A DNA stretch of 64,000 bases from Lactuca virosa (lineage: Eukaryota > Streptophyta > Magnoliopsida > Asterales > Asteraceae): contig CAKMRJ010005745.1 of NCBI GenBank assembly GCA_928212115.1, forward strand, positions 215,938,533-216,002,532. The letters are read 5' to 3'. A program made the translations under genes and the position numbers. The number at the start of each line of letters is the position of its first letter. Positions within the stretch are counted from its first letter, which is position 1. The notes below the pieces were generated by a model. It worked only from the letters and a program-made list of their open reading frames with translations. It ran no database searches and was not told the DNA's origin. Below, in pieces: positions 45,603 through 57,285 of this stretch.

Positions 45603-46847
45603 TGGATTCAACAAAGCAGGTGAGTTTTACTCTTTAATTTACTTGCATTTTAATTTACAAACAGTTTTCTGTATTACAAAATGAGTAGAAAAAGTCTGGA
45701 ATACGAAGAACAAGTCCATATTATTATTACTATTATTATTATTATTTTTTTTAGTTTTAACCATATAACTACCTTAAAATGTGTTAATACCACTCCTTAG
45801 AGAGGAAATAAGTCTACATTACTAATTACAAGTGATTCTAGAATGGTAATACCAATCAGAAAGAACACAATCCGGAATATGATGATCAATTCTAAAATGA
45901 CAGTCTGGAATGATAATTACATTCCGAAATGACATGAACATATTTGTTTATTTTTGTTTATGATATTGTTAAATTATTTTTGAAGTTGATTTGCGTTAAA
46001 CCAATACCATGTATTAGTCTGAAGAATAATTTTTGTGGATGCTCTTAAAAAAGTAGGTTTTAAGGACGAACAAATTATTTTTCATTTACAAGAGCTTTCA
46101 GAATTATGTCCGATAAAAGTTTATTAAAAAGAGTACATATTTTTTATAGTACTATATTTAAATGTTATTTGATATATATTTTTTTCAGATAAAAAAACTA
46201 GATGTTGAATTCGAAAAAAATCAAACAATAAACCACCAACAACACGTATAGAACTTAGAAGGAAATCAAAGAGGATATTAAAGCTTAAATTGAAAGCAAA
46301 TAAAACTCTGAAAGATAGATCAGAACAAGTTCAGACAAATATGTTGTTTTAAGCTAGTTGTCATTTTACAATTATTGTTATGGATATGTTTATGCAAGTT
46401 GGTTTTACTTTTGGAACACTTTTTTTAATACATTTTTTTAATATTTTTAATCACAGTCTCCGACATCCAGTGACTCGAGTGATGAAGAAGCGTTGCCATA
46501 AAAAATATGAAACAATACGTATTGAAGACAAGCAACGTCATCTTGTTGATATTATTGCCTTAGAAATGATTCATGATTATCAATGTGCAAAAGAACGAAT
46601 GATAATACTGAAAATCCCATTACTGCCTTCTACGGAGGAGGAGCATAGAAAACTAGCGTTGTAGAATGCAAATGCTCCTCATTACGATGTCTGAAGATAT
46701 ACTACAGTTTGTGAGCACAATGGACATCATGGAAGAAGCATTTAGTACAAGTGTGTTACACCCTCAGCCGATGGCGGAAACGTTGGGCGGTGAGACGGCA
46801 TCATGGATCACAGCCAATTGCATACACAAAATAAGCACAACCAATAA
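45603..46847 (+). pseudogene. Broken host-like gene cut by a solo LTR
   Basis: Starts ATGGATTCAACAAAGCAG followed by a good donor (GTGAGT, 45621). After a 570-base intron-like stretch ending TTTTTTTCAG (about 46189), a frame reads IKKLDVEFEKNQTINHQQH then stops. A second acceptor-like CACAG (about 46457) precedes SPTSSDSSDEEALP. Further on, frames encode HLVDIIALEMIHDYQCAKER, LLPSTEEEHRKLAL and, after a stop and frameshift, EDILQFVSTMDIMEEAFSTS and PMAETLGGETASWI. The pieces are collinear and look like one protein interrupted by stops and frameshifts. The last frame runs into the AATAA target copy (46843-46847) of the next LTR. I do not recognise the family. Confidence 0.5.
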
Positions 46848-47125
46848 TGAAACGTCCCAAAAATAATACCATAAATTTTTTGTTTTTAAACTTAATAAAC
46901 CGTTAATACATATTATTTCCATGAAACCAAAGTAATCAAGATTTAACAAAACATCATCAAATCAGAGTAAATCATAGAATATAGAAACATGTGGTGTGTG
47001 CCCTGCAATCATCTCGAGCTCTTCCCTTTGAAAACCGAAGTACCTGAAACATAAACTGAAAACCGTAAGCACCAAGCTTAGTGAGTTCCCCAAGATACCT
47101 CATACCATACGTACATAAATCACAT

Positions 47126-47832
47126 ACTGGGCCCCCTCCCTCCATCGGGCCACACCCGGTATCGAGTCCCACTCAGCTTCGGGCCCCGCCCAACATCGAG
47201 CCCCGCTCAGATTACATATATGTCAATCACCAGGCCCCGCCTAACATTGGGCCCCACCCGATACACACATAATCATATAAATGTTGGATTAGGTGTCTAA
47301 GCCCATAACTATAATTGGTATGTACTTGAATTGATAACAACACAGTCCTTTTGGGTTGCCCTCAAACCTAGCAATTGGACAAGGAAATTATGAAAGGAGA
47401 GAAATTAATTTATTATAAGATTAATAAATTAATATAAATGATTTATTAATATGTTATGAAAATGATATATCAACTAGAAATCATAATATTGAATTAATAG
47501 TTAACCATAAATTAATTGGAATTAATTTTGGGGTTAATTGTATTAATTATAAAGTATATGGACTAGTTTACAATTATTAAATAGTTGGAAGGAACATTCC
47601 AGAATCTCCTTGGAGAAGGTGGACAGAATTCTTAGGGAAAACCCTAATGATTTCGTCTTAAGGGACTTGGATAAGGCTTCTGGATTAGCTTGGGCCTTAA
47701 GCAAAGGAACATTAGGGTTATCCCTTAAACCCTAGCTACCTCAACTATTTAAGGAGCCTCTTAGCTCCAAATTTCGACCACCATATCTCCTGAAGAAACC
47801 CTAGACCGAAATTGCATACCATTTCCTCTCGC

Positions 47833-47871
<39 letters not shown>

Positions 47872-48430
47872 ATATTTTCCTTCTTGCTAGCTCTTTGGTG
47901 TGATTCCATTAGAGGCACGATAATTGTGGTGCTAGGCTTCCAAGAAGATCAAGATTCAAAGGGATTGCCAACTGTTTACCATAACAATTGAAAGGTATGT
48001 GATTCTAAAAACCCTAATTTGTTATTTTCGAAAATAGCCTCTTCCTTTAGGGTTCTTGTTTTGCAATTCAAGGTTATATGTTCAATAGTTAAAACATAGA
48101 GCCAAAGTAGGTTGCATGCGAAATTAGGAATTGTTTTCTAGTTTATTTGTTTTACCTAAAACCCATCAATAAACATATAAACATATAACCTTACCATACA
48201 TGCAATAATCACAAAGACTATAGCATACCATACAGTCATCGGGCCCCGCCCGGTAAACATAAAAACATATACTAATAACTAGCATACAATATACTTATTA
48301 GGCCCCGCCTGCTATACACATACGATATATCTATCCCATAATCCTGATAACACACACAATAATCATAAAATAACAGCATACGATTCAGTCATCGGGCCTC
48401 TCCCGGCATCGAACCCTGCTCAGTATACAT
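47126..48430 (-). repeat. LTR minisatellite, GGGCCCCGCCCG units, split by an insertion
   Basis: Units of about 30 bp built on CATCGGGCCCCGCCCGG occur at 47126-47275 and resume at 48236-48260, 48299-48315 and 48390-48430 on the other side of the nested copia-type LTR. The unit is shared with the LTR fragment at 4572-4775, so both belong to one family. Confidence 0.85.
47282..48168 (+). mobile_element. Solo LTR, copia-like, 887 bp, nested
   Basis: Starts TGTTGGATTAGG, ends AAACCCATCA; flanks ATAAA (47277-47281 and 48169-48173) are identical. It includes TATA-like CTATTTAAGG (about 47745-47754), a (CT)n tract (47839-47869) and a donor-like GAAAG/GTATGTG near 47994. Size and TGTTGG start fit a Ty1/copia LTR. 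The strand is taken from the TATA/CT order. No internal domain, so recombination between two LTRs has removed it. Confidence 0.88.
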
Positions 48431-50382
48431 ATCAGCACAATAACACATGCAAGGGTCACGCAGACTCCTGGCATCCTAACATAACAATATGGGCCGACAT
48501 TGGTGCCTTAGACCCGCTAATCCCAGTGAGGAAACTCACCTCGACTGCTGAATCTCACTGAAAATCCCTGACTGTTGGTCTAACGAATCCCCAAGCTAAT
48601 CAATACCAAAACAACACCCAATTAACATTTGGGTCCCAATTCATAACCATAAATCCATACTTGGGGTAAAAAGACCATTTTACCCCTAACCTGGCTTGGA
48701 TCAAGACTAAGGCCCAATCTCACAATCTATAAGGCCAAGAAGTCCAATAATCCACTAAGGCCCAATAATGGCCCAATTTTCCAAATTAGGCACAAACCCC
48801 TTACATGGGCCTTACCCTAAAGCCCAACCATTTTCCCTAGTCCAAAACATTTGCACTCCGATGGACCAATAAAAACTCAAACAACCAAGCCCAAAAGAAA
48901 GCCCAAACTTGAGGCCCAACATGCAAAATCTCACCAGACTGAGTACGTGGGGCGTACTCAGCTGTACGCTAAGCGTACACGATATTTGGCTTCTACGCTG
49001 CGTGTACAGACTTGTACGTCCAACATACTCATCCATTAAGCCAAAATCTTCATTAAGCTCTTAATGCTTAAGTCCAGAAGTCCAAACCATTGATCTGAGT
49101 CCAAAAAAGTGTCTAGAACCATAAAGTCACTGACTTGGTGACTTTGCATGCCCCAAAAGAACCTAACTTCAAGATATAACTTTATACTTTCACAAAATGG
49201 ACATAATCTCATGCATGAATGATTCTAAACCCTAAAGGTGTCAACTTTATGAATCTAGAACCTCAGAAACACCAAGAGTGGCAACGCATAGCTCCTGGAG
49301 TGGAATCAAACCACTAGATCTCATTCTTGGGCTAAAAAGGGACCAAAACTCATAAATAATAGATCTAAGCCATAAATGAACAAGTTCATAGATTTTTACC
49401 TCAAACAAACTGGAAATGAATCACATAATCAAGATCCATAAGCTCTTCCTTGATCCACAACCTTGCACCAAACTCTTTCTTCTTGAATAAGAGCCAAACA
49501 CACCAAGATGCACACCATGAGCTCAAAAACATCACCATAGAGCCTAAGGGACGATTTCTAGGGTTTTGGGGACTTGGAGGCTGGTAAAGAGGCTAACCCT
49601 AAAGACTTAATGTGCTTATATAGGGTACATCATCAAAAATTAGGGTTTTCATTTACCCCTTGTACGAACCGCGTACGAAGTTTCGCACCCTCGACCCAAC
49701 CCTCGCAGTACGCTAAACGTACACTACACTAAGCCTCGCGTACCGCCCTTCGCATCAGTACGCCCCGCGTACTAGGGTTTCCTCTTAAACCCTTAAGCAC
49801 CCCGAAGGCCATAACTTCTTCGTTATAAATCCGATTCCGACGATCCTTATATCCATGAAAAGGTAACAAGAAGCTCTACGCTTTAATCAAATCATACTTG
49901 CCTTACAATATCCCGAACAAACCTCCAATTTCCATAAAAGCCCAAGCTGACATATTGCCAAAATACCCTTTGGCTCCAAAGCACAAACCGAATACCCAGA
50001 TCATCCAAATTACATCATCCACCCCCAAATGAGTCCAAATCTCAATTATTCAAGGGTACCAAGTCTGATAATACCCAATCCTTGATCACCACCCTGAAAT
50101 GGGAAACTATTCAAAGCAGGGCGTTACAAATAACATAACAACAAAAATATTATTACTGAAAATATTTTTATATTGCTACTCTTTTAAAGTTACATCATTT
50201 GACATACATAAGTAGGCCTCCAATGGTAGGCTAGTGAAACTAATCAATAGAAAACCGTGACTCCTTGACTTTATTTCATAGTTGAAATCTTTCTGCTCTT
50301 ATTTCCCTGAGAATACATGTGTTTCTAAAAGAGTGTCAACGTAATGTTAGTGAGTTCATAGGTTTGTGTTGTTTGTATCAAA

Positions 50383-50822
50383 TGTACTTTTATAATAAAA
50401 GTTTGTCTACTGAACATGTACTTTTATACAAAAAATATGTTTGCTGAAAGTGTACTTTATAAACAAAAATTATGTTTACTAAAAGTATACTTTCATACCG
50501 AAAGTATGTCTACTAAAAGTGTACTTTTATACTAAAAGTATGTTTACTAAAAGTACATACAAAAAGTATGTTTACTGAACATGTACTTTCATACCAAAAG
50601 TATGTCTACTGAAAGTGTATTTTTATACCAAAATGTATGTTTACTGAACGTGTACTTTATTTACAAAAAGTATGTTTACTGAACATATACTTTATTTAAA
50701 AAAAGTATGTTTTCTAAAAGTGTACTTTCATACCAAAAAGTATGTTTACTGAACGTATACTTTATATACAAAAAGTATGTTTACTGAACATGTACTTTTA
50801 TACTAAAAGTATGTTTACTGAA
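50383..50822 (+). repeat. Tandem repeat, unit about 37 bp, about 12 copies
   Basis: Units are variants of GTACTTTTATACAAAAAGTATG followed by TTTACTGAACAT. GTACTTT and AAAGTA(TG) words within each unit are near-inverse, so single units can fold. It is followed by a (TA)n tract at 50980-51025. Confidence 0.9.
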
Positions 50823-50976
50823 TTTAATGGTTACTTTTTGAGACTGAAAAGTAGTATTGGTATGTATATAGGTAGTTACATACCCTACATAATGCATTTT
50901 ATATATACCGTGGGTTGTTATAACCCATCTCCTATTGAAATGATATTCCCTGTATGTATATAGGTATTTCAAGTTT

Positions 50977-51030
<54 letters not shown>

Positions 51031-51102
51031 TCATTGTGAGCTCCTATAACTGAGCTATAAAATAACTGATATGTCTCTTTCGGTGTGACTTGACCGTCAA
51101 GG

Positions 51103-51696
51103 TTGTAGCTAACAACCACATGTGGGGGTGTCAACATATATAGATCTATACATAATTCTCCCACTCCTCAAGAATTAATGGTTATAAGCCAAATGTCTTT
51201 CCAAGTTTTTGATACTTAGTTGATGAATAAAAAGGCTCACATGAATTTATTGATATTAAACCAATTTGATGGCCCTAACTTTAAAAGAACAAGTTTCCGG
51301 GAAAAATATCTACAATATGACACACTATTGTGATCATTCTATGATTTGAGATTTTACAATACATTTCTATTGTATTTGGTGTTTGGGTATAGTTTCTACA
51401 ATACAATTCTACTGTATTCGTTGTTTGAACCATGTTTCGATAAAGTTTTAATAGCATTTCTATAATCCTAATAGAAATAACAACATTTAATACATGTATT
51501 CTCCCCAGAAAATTGTAAAAAATTAAAAATGGGGCCGTGACACTCACATGTATTGAAGCGTAACACGAAACCGAAGATATTAGAAAAATCCTTCCAATAT
51601 CTTAGGAATAATATTAAGTGTGCGGGAAAGATATATATAGATCTATACGCAACTGACGCCTCCACTTACGGTTGCTAGCTACAACCTTGATGGTCG
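51103..51696. repeat. Inverted repeat pair, about 45 bp arms, 500 bp apart
   Basis: GACCGTCAAGGTTGTAGCTAACAACC (about 51109) is the inverse of GGTTGCTAGCTACAACCTTGATGGTC (about 51671-51696), and both are followed inward by a TATAGATCTATA palindrome (about 51143 and 51631). It may be the ends of a small DNA element; no target duplication found. Confidence 0.6.
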
Positions 51697-53209
51697 AAAA
51701 ACAGTAGGAATAACTTTGTAAACTATTTTACGACGTCCAAGTGTAACAACCTAAAATTTAGAAAGATTGGATTTTACTTAAATATTGACCAAAAAGGGAA
51801 ATCTGGTCATTTATGAGAAAAAGATGAAAATATGAAGTTGTGACTTCATGAAGATGGCCAAGACGAGTTTAAGTCATTATAAGAGTTTAGATGAGTGAGT
51901 TCTAGAGAAAGAATGCATGAGAAATGCATTTTTGGCCAAAAGGGTAAAATTGGTATTTTTATGCTTTTTAGGCCAACTTTGTGACTTAATAGATTAAGAA
52001 CCGCATTAATTCAATGAGATATGACTTAACAAACACATAAAGTATGTTTCCACCTTCATGTGGATATAAAGATCATCAAAAACAGATTAGAAACAAAGAA
52101 TTTATGCGTGTTTGAAGTTAGAACAAAAAAACCCCAAAGCTAGAATGGAATCAACAATGTACTTTGCTGATTCCCAAAAACCACGACGTGACCAATACTC
52201 ATAGCGACATGACCAACCTTTGTCATGACGTGACGACGCACAAAAAACACATTATAATCTTTTTTATGAGCTCATTCCGATCATTCTTGATGGGGGATCG
52301 ATCGAGAGCTGAGAGGGGGTGATTATGATGCAAAAACGGTGCCAAGATAAGTTAGAGATGGTAGATTTCAAGGATTAACATCCTTTTCCTGTTGTGGTAA
52401 TGATTTCTTCCTTTTGTGAAGCTTTGAGCTTCAATGGTGGAATCTTTAATTTGGTTAGATTGCTTGAGTTAATCAGTTTATAACTCAATTATGATGCTAT
52501 CGATAGTGTATAAAAGCTTTTAACAATCTTACAAAGTGACTTATATGGTTAAACCAATTCAATGAGAGTTAGGGTTTGAAACCCTAACTAATGATTTTGA
52601 GTAATTGATGTTTTAGAGTTAGATTATAATTAATTAGGTATTGGGAAATGCTTAATTCATCAACTGAATGAGATTTTGAGATAGACAATGGAAATATAGA
52701 GTTTTAACTCGTTAAGTGGTTATTTTGATCTTAAGAGTAATTAATCTATTAATAGTCTAATACAAGTATTAAGATTTGTGAATGTGTATGAATAGGCCTA
52801 GGAGCTAAAGATGGACCAAGGTGAAGTAATGGACAAAAGGAGACAAAGTGGGACAATTAATGTTCACTAATTGATAAGGTGAGTTATTATTCTTATACTC
52901 ACTTATGATTTTTATATGTTTAAATTATATATTTATACATGAATGTATGAGAACCTTGAGGCACTAAGTGAATGCAATCAAGTTATGAGACGAAAATAGA
53001 TCATGAATATACATAGATATAATGTATATGAGCATGTATTTATATAATTGGCGTATATGTATGAGATATACATAAAACATGTAGCAGAGCATGTGATGAA
53101 CATAATTCCGTCGGGAGTGAGATTAATATTCCTTCGGGAACGTGAGTATATTTCCTTCGGGAATGAGATTAAAAAATGAGTATATTTCCCGTGGGATTTC
53201 AGATTTTTA

Positions 53210-53720
53210 TATGAGTTGAGATGAGACATATAGAGTATATGAGATGGAGTATAAGAAGAGATATATAGCATATGAGATCTAATTAAGAAGAGACATACAA
53301 AGTGTATGAGATTGTATGAGATGAGATATATAAAGTATACGATATCTAAATGAGATGAGACATGCAGAGTATATGAGATTGAGTATTAGACGAGATATAT
53401 AGAGTAGACGAGATCTAATTGAGATGAGAAATAAATAGTATATGAGATTGAGTATGAGATGAGATATATAGAATGTACAAGATCTAATTGAGATGAGACA
53501 TACAAAGTGTATGAGATTGAGCATGAGATGAGTTTTATGGAGTATACGAACTTGAGCATGAGATGAGGTATATAGAGAGTATATGAGATTAAGTATGAGA
53601 TGAAATATAAAAAGCATGTGAGACTGAGCTGAGTGAGATATTTTAGATGAGATATATATAGTATGCGGGATTAAGTAGAGATATACAAAGTGAATGAGAC
53701 TGAACAAATATGAGATTTAA
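53210..53720 (+). repeat. Minisatellite, GAGATGAGATATATAGAGTATATGA units
   Basis: About a dozen diverged copies of a 40-45 bp unit mixing GAGATGAGACATA and GTATATGAGATTGAGTAT. The 142-codon ORF on the opposite strand (53279-53707) is only the translation of this repeat. It occupies the minisatellite position of the surrounding LTR-like unit. Confidence 0.9.
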
Positions 53721-53979
53721 TAAAGAATACGAGACAGAGTAGAGGCGAGATGTATAACATCATAAGAGTTAGTATATATGCAGAGTATGAGATAGATTGA
53801 AGAATTAACTATAATGACAAGTATGATCTAAGAGAATGAAAGTTAATAAAAGATAGAAGAATAACTCACCAAACCTAGTGTTTGATGTAGTAGAGATTTT
53901 CTGTTTTTTCAGGTTCATGTATTAGCAACCGTGGTACCAGAGGAGAAGATAGGAGCACAAGAACAAGATTTAAATAGTA

Positions 53980-56259
53980 TGTAACACCCCAGTTTTTAGG
54001 TAATTTCAAATTCATCCCTTGGGCTTTAATTATGTCATTTTTGGTCCTTGTATTTGAAGGAAGTGGCTATGGGAATCCCTAGTGGCAAAATGGTAATTTT
54101 TGGGAGCATGAGTAGTATGTTGGGCGTACACATATGTACGCTGGGCGTACTAATGTCCGGGTGAAACCCTAATTTTTAGGGTTTGAAGGGTATTTAAGCA
54201 CCTTTATGGATCATTTAGCCTCACTCTTTCAACCTCCAAGTTCTTGAGCCATTCTTAGCAAACCATAACCCTATAAGAGAGTGTTTTGAGCTTAAAGTGT
54301 GTTATTTGTGTGCTTAAAGGAGAAGGAAGTGCATCAAGGAGTATAGGAAGGAAAGCAAGCTTGTAGATCTTGGATCATCATCTTCCTAGGAAGCTCTAGA
54401 AGGTAAAAAGTTGCTACCTTTATGCTTGGTTTGCTTAGATCTCATCTTAGTGCATGTTTGATTTTGGATGTTTTGAGTTGTCCTTCTAGACCCTACGAAG
54501 GGTCCTTAGTCATAAAAATGAGGTCCCAATGGCCAGGAGTGTCTTATGCATTTGGAAAAAGGTCTTAATGGATTAAGACCTTGTATTAAGAAATTTTGGA
54601 CATGTAAAGTCATAAAGTTGGAGACTTTATGACTCTAGGGTGCATTTGGCCCTTGGATCTGAAGTATAAGCTCAAGTGACAAAGCCATTAAGCACTTAAG
54701 AAATGAAATGAGCATTGCTAGGGTACGACCCGCGTAAGGAGGTGTACACCCCGCGTACCCAATCATCCACCCCGATGGTGGATTCTGTGCAGCCTAGTGT
54801 ACGCTGAGCGTACCTCCGGGGTATGCCCCACGTAGGAGGCAATGTTGGGCTTCTTCGTTTTGGGCTTCGGTTTTTGGACTTGGATTGTATTGGGCCATGT
54901 TGGGCCATCTGGATTTTATGGTTTGGGCTTTTTGTCTTGCTGGATTTTCTTGAGTGAAGGCCATGAAAGGGATTGGGCCTAATTTGGAAAATTGGGCCAT
55001 ATTTGGGCCTTAGAAGCTTATTTTGGATTTTGGGCTTTTGGTCATCTAGTTTGGGCCTTAGTCTTGGGCCAAGTTTGAGGAAGGGTAAAAAGGTCTTTTA
55101 CCCTAAATTGGACTCATAGTATGAGTCGGGAGCTAGTTATTAATGGGTTGTCATTTATGGTATTTGATAAGCAGACTCTAGCGGATTTGCAGTCAGAGAT
55201 TTTTCATGGGATCAGCTGTTGATAGGGTGTTGGCTTGGTATTTGCAGTTCAGGGATCTGTCAGCCAATAACCAGGGATCGTCGGTGTGATTCGGTAGTGC
55301 GATGTGAGTTTTACTCACTGTACTTACGGGTCGAAGGCACCAAGGCTGGCCCATTGGTTTGATATCCTGCTATTTGCTGATATATTGAGTATGGAATAGA
55401 TATGGATGATTATGTTAGTGGCTGATATGATAGTCTGGTAGATCTGTAGGACTACTTGTGATTCTGTCTGTATGATTATCTGTATATGTTGTTGTCTATT
55501 ATATGTTGACATGTTGGGTTGAGTTGAGGTTGTACTGCTTTGTGCTGTAGCCAACAAACCCTGGAGCATTCCAGATACGAGTTGAGGGATGGGTGAGGCA
55601 TGCCAGACTCACACTGAGGGTTCAGTAACATTCTAGATATGATCTGAGGGCCGGGTGGGGCATGCCAGACTCATACTGAGGGCTCAATAGCATTCCAGAT
55701 ATGGGCTGAGGACCGATTGGTATGCCAGACTCGTATTAAGGGTTGAACATTGATATTTCTGTTCGACGACTGATTTGTACAAGGAGCAAGCCAGATATAA
55801 GTTGTAGGCCCCGAGGACAAGCCAGACTTATGCTGTGGGCTCAGGAGCAAGCCAGATATGAGCCGTGGGCCCGATACGCAAGCCAAACTCATACTGTGTG
55901 CTTAGGGGTAATCTAGTCTTTTAGCTTTGGACCCATTGCATGATGTTATTTTATATACGTGATCTGTTGTGTGATTGGTATTTTGGGGGAACTCACTAAG
56001 ATTCGTGCTTGCAGTTTTGGTTTATGGTTTCAGGTATTTGAGTGGATCGTGTCAAGGTGAAGGCGTGACTGTACACATCATCGCGTTTTTGGACTTATGA
56101 TTTCTAGGAAACTCTGATAATGTGAATGTTTTGAAAACTATGTTGAAAACGATTTCGATTTTAAATAATGTTTTGGAAACAATGGTTTTTGTAAACACTT
56201 CTTTAGAAAAATGATTGTTTTGAAAAGTTTAAATTTTATGAATTCTTATGGATGTTACA
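53980..56259 (+). mobile_element. Solo LTR, 2280 bp, exact TAGTA duplication
   Basis: TGTAACACCCCAG at the left, GGATGTTACA at the right; flanks TAGTA at 53975-53979 and 56260-56264 are identical. Internal order: GTACGCTGGGCGTAC (54136-54150), TATA-like TATTTAAG (54191-54198), donor-like GAAG/GTAAAAAGTTGCTACC (GT at 54403-54404), GTACGCTGAGCGTAC (54799-54813) and relatives, GGTCGAAGGCACC (55330-55342), minisatellite, GGGGGAACTCACTAAG (about 55986) and GGTTTCAGGTA (CAG at 56031-56033). No coding region. Confidence 0.93.
55555..55910 (+). repeat. LTR minisatellite, GCATGCCAGACTCA units
   Basis: About five units of roughly 72 bp: a CATTCCAGATA(C/T)GAGCTGAGG half followed by a CATGCCAGACTCATACTGAGGG half, drifting into GCAAGCCAGATATGAGC/GTGGGC copies after 55780. 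Confidence 0.85.
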
Positions 56260-56432
56260 TAGTAGAATGCTATTTTTGTATTCTTCATTTTATATAGATA
56301 TATAAATTTTATTGTGCTCACTTGATTTAACCTAGGATGTAATAGTTCTAAATTTTGAGTATATTTTCTGCAATTGTAAATAAAAGTTTGATAATTCTTA
56401 TAGATTAGATAGTAGAGAACGAGGGTGTCACA

Positions 56433-57054
56433 CCGATGAAGCGTCGTGCGGGGAAAATATCAAGTCGAAAGCTCGATTATAGGAACTTATTGTAGCATTG
56501 TTTGGCGAGCCTTAAATTAATTAAACCATCTAAATAGGAACACCTTGAAGTAGTAATAGTATACACCAATAAAAGAAAGGGGTGAAGACCATATAGAAGA
56601 AGTATGCGAAAGGGTGAATACAAAAGAGAATTTATAACATTTAAATATTAAGAATATCAAAAATAATACTATTATAGTATCTTATCAAATTCATATTCAT
56701 AAACAAAGATCCTATGCCAAAAACTATCTAAAGGCTATTTTCGAAGGTATAAAAACCTGGGAACTAACCAACATTATGTTGACATTTTCAAACCACATAT
56801 ATTCTCAGGAAAATGAGCAATGGAAGTAGCAATGAGAAAAGAGTCATCAAGGGATCGGTTGGAAATGCTATTTGTTCTTTGATTGTTTAGTCTATTTTAA
56901 GAAGTGTCGTGTGCTTGTACTACACATAATTATATAATCTATTATGTAAGAAATAAAAGTATCGTTTGTGTATTGTTCAATGTATTCAATAACTGTGTAC
57001 CACATCAAACGTCGCACAACCTGACGTTTCTGCCATCAGTCAAAGGGTGTGACA
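56433..57054. other. Unassigned segment with TGTCACACC ends
   Basis: From the TGTCACACC at 56426 to GGGTGTGACA at 57054 the termini are inverted repeats of about 9 bp, and GCGTCGTGCG near the left has an inverse-like CGTCGCAC near the right. No flanking duplication and no ORF. It separates the LTR-like unit from the copia remnant and may be a solo LTR or DNA element. Confidence 0.35.
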
Positions 57055-57285
57055 AATGGATATTTGTCAATAATTAGTGATCTAACAACCATTGGGGGTG
57101 CTTAAAAGATTGACATTGGCCATATTAAAATGTTTCAAGACTCTTTCTGTATACTTTGATTGATGTACAAGTATTCCGTGAGTCATATGCTCAGTCTGGA
57201 AACCAAGACACTATTTAGTTTTTCCAAGGTCTTTCGTTTCAAATTCTTTCTTTAAAAGTTCAATCACTTCAAGGATTTATTTATC
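57055..57285 (-). pseudogene. Ty1/copia reverse transcriptase C-terminal part
   Basis: Continues the frame broken by the solo LTR: VIELLKKEFETKDLGK, then a stop, then HMTHGILVHQSKYTERVLKHFNM. This is the standard copia block that follows the YVDD region (L-x-F-x-MKDLG...; HQ-x-Y-x-x-x-L-x-x-F-M). The copy ends abruptly at 57055; the RNase H region is not present next to it. Confidence 0.8.

Larger units (their letters stand above)
46848..50128 (-). mobile_element. Solo LTR with exact target duplication, containing a nested solo LTR
   Basis: Minus-strand LTR from TGTAACGCCCTG at 50128 to GGGACGTTTCA at 46848. Flanks AATAA (46843-46847 and 50129-50133) are identical. Subtracting the copia-type insert leaves about 2389 bp. 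In its own orientation: GTACGC...GCGTAC-type motifs at 49758-49772 and 49708-49722, TATA-like CTATATAAG (49615-49623), donor-like TTGAG/GTAAAAATC (near 49399), more motifs at 48964-48978 and 48943-48957, the CCAAGTATGGATTTATGG and GGTGCCTTAGACCCGCTAA blocks, minisatellite, CTTAGTGAGTTCCCC inverse (CACTAAGC), GTTTCAG (47044-47050) and the end. No coding domain. Confidence 0.9.
51742..56432 (+). mobile_element. LTR-like unit (about 2.4 kb) containing a nested solo LTR
   Basis: Starts TGTAACAACC and ends GAGGGTGTCACA, once the solo LTR at 53980-56259 and one TAGTA are removed. It has the internal layout of the other LTRs: GACGTGAC-type motifs (52193-52245), AAGGTGAGTT (about 52878), minisatellite, and TCACCAAACCTAGTG...TTTTTTCAGGTT (53866-53914). 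The expected 5-bp duplication is not seen (CCAAG versus CCGAT), so one end may be wrong or part of a larger element; 56433-57054 has TGTCACACC/GGGTGTGACA ends of its own. Confidence 0.5.

Noticed and set aside
50781..51164. 127-codon minus-strand ORF
   Set aside because: Runs through a (TA)n tract and tandem repeats; no domain seen.
53279..53707. 142-codon ORF on the minus strand
   Set aside because: It translates the GAGATGAGATATATAG minisatellite; the periodic protein is a by-product of the repeat.
51737..56437. Clean solo LTR with target duplication for the 51742-56432 unit
   Set aside because: Flanks CCAAG and CCGAT do not match, so I kept it only as LTR-like with uncertain ends.
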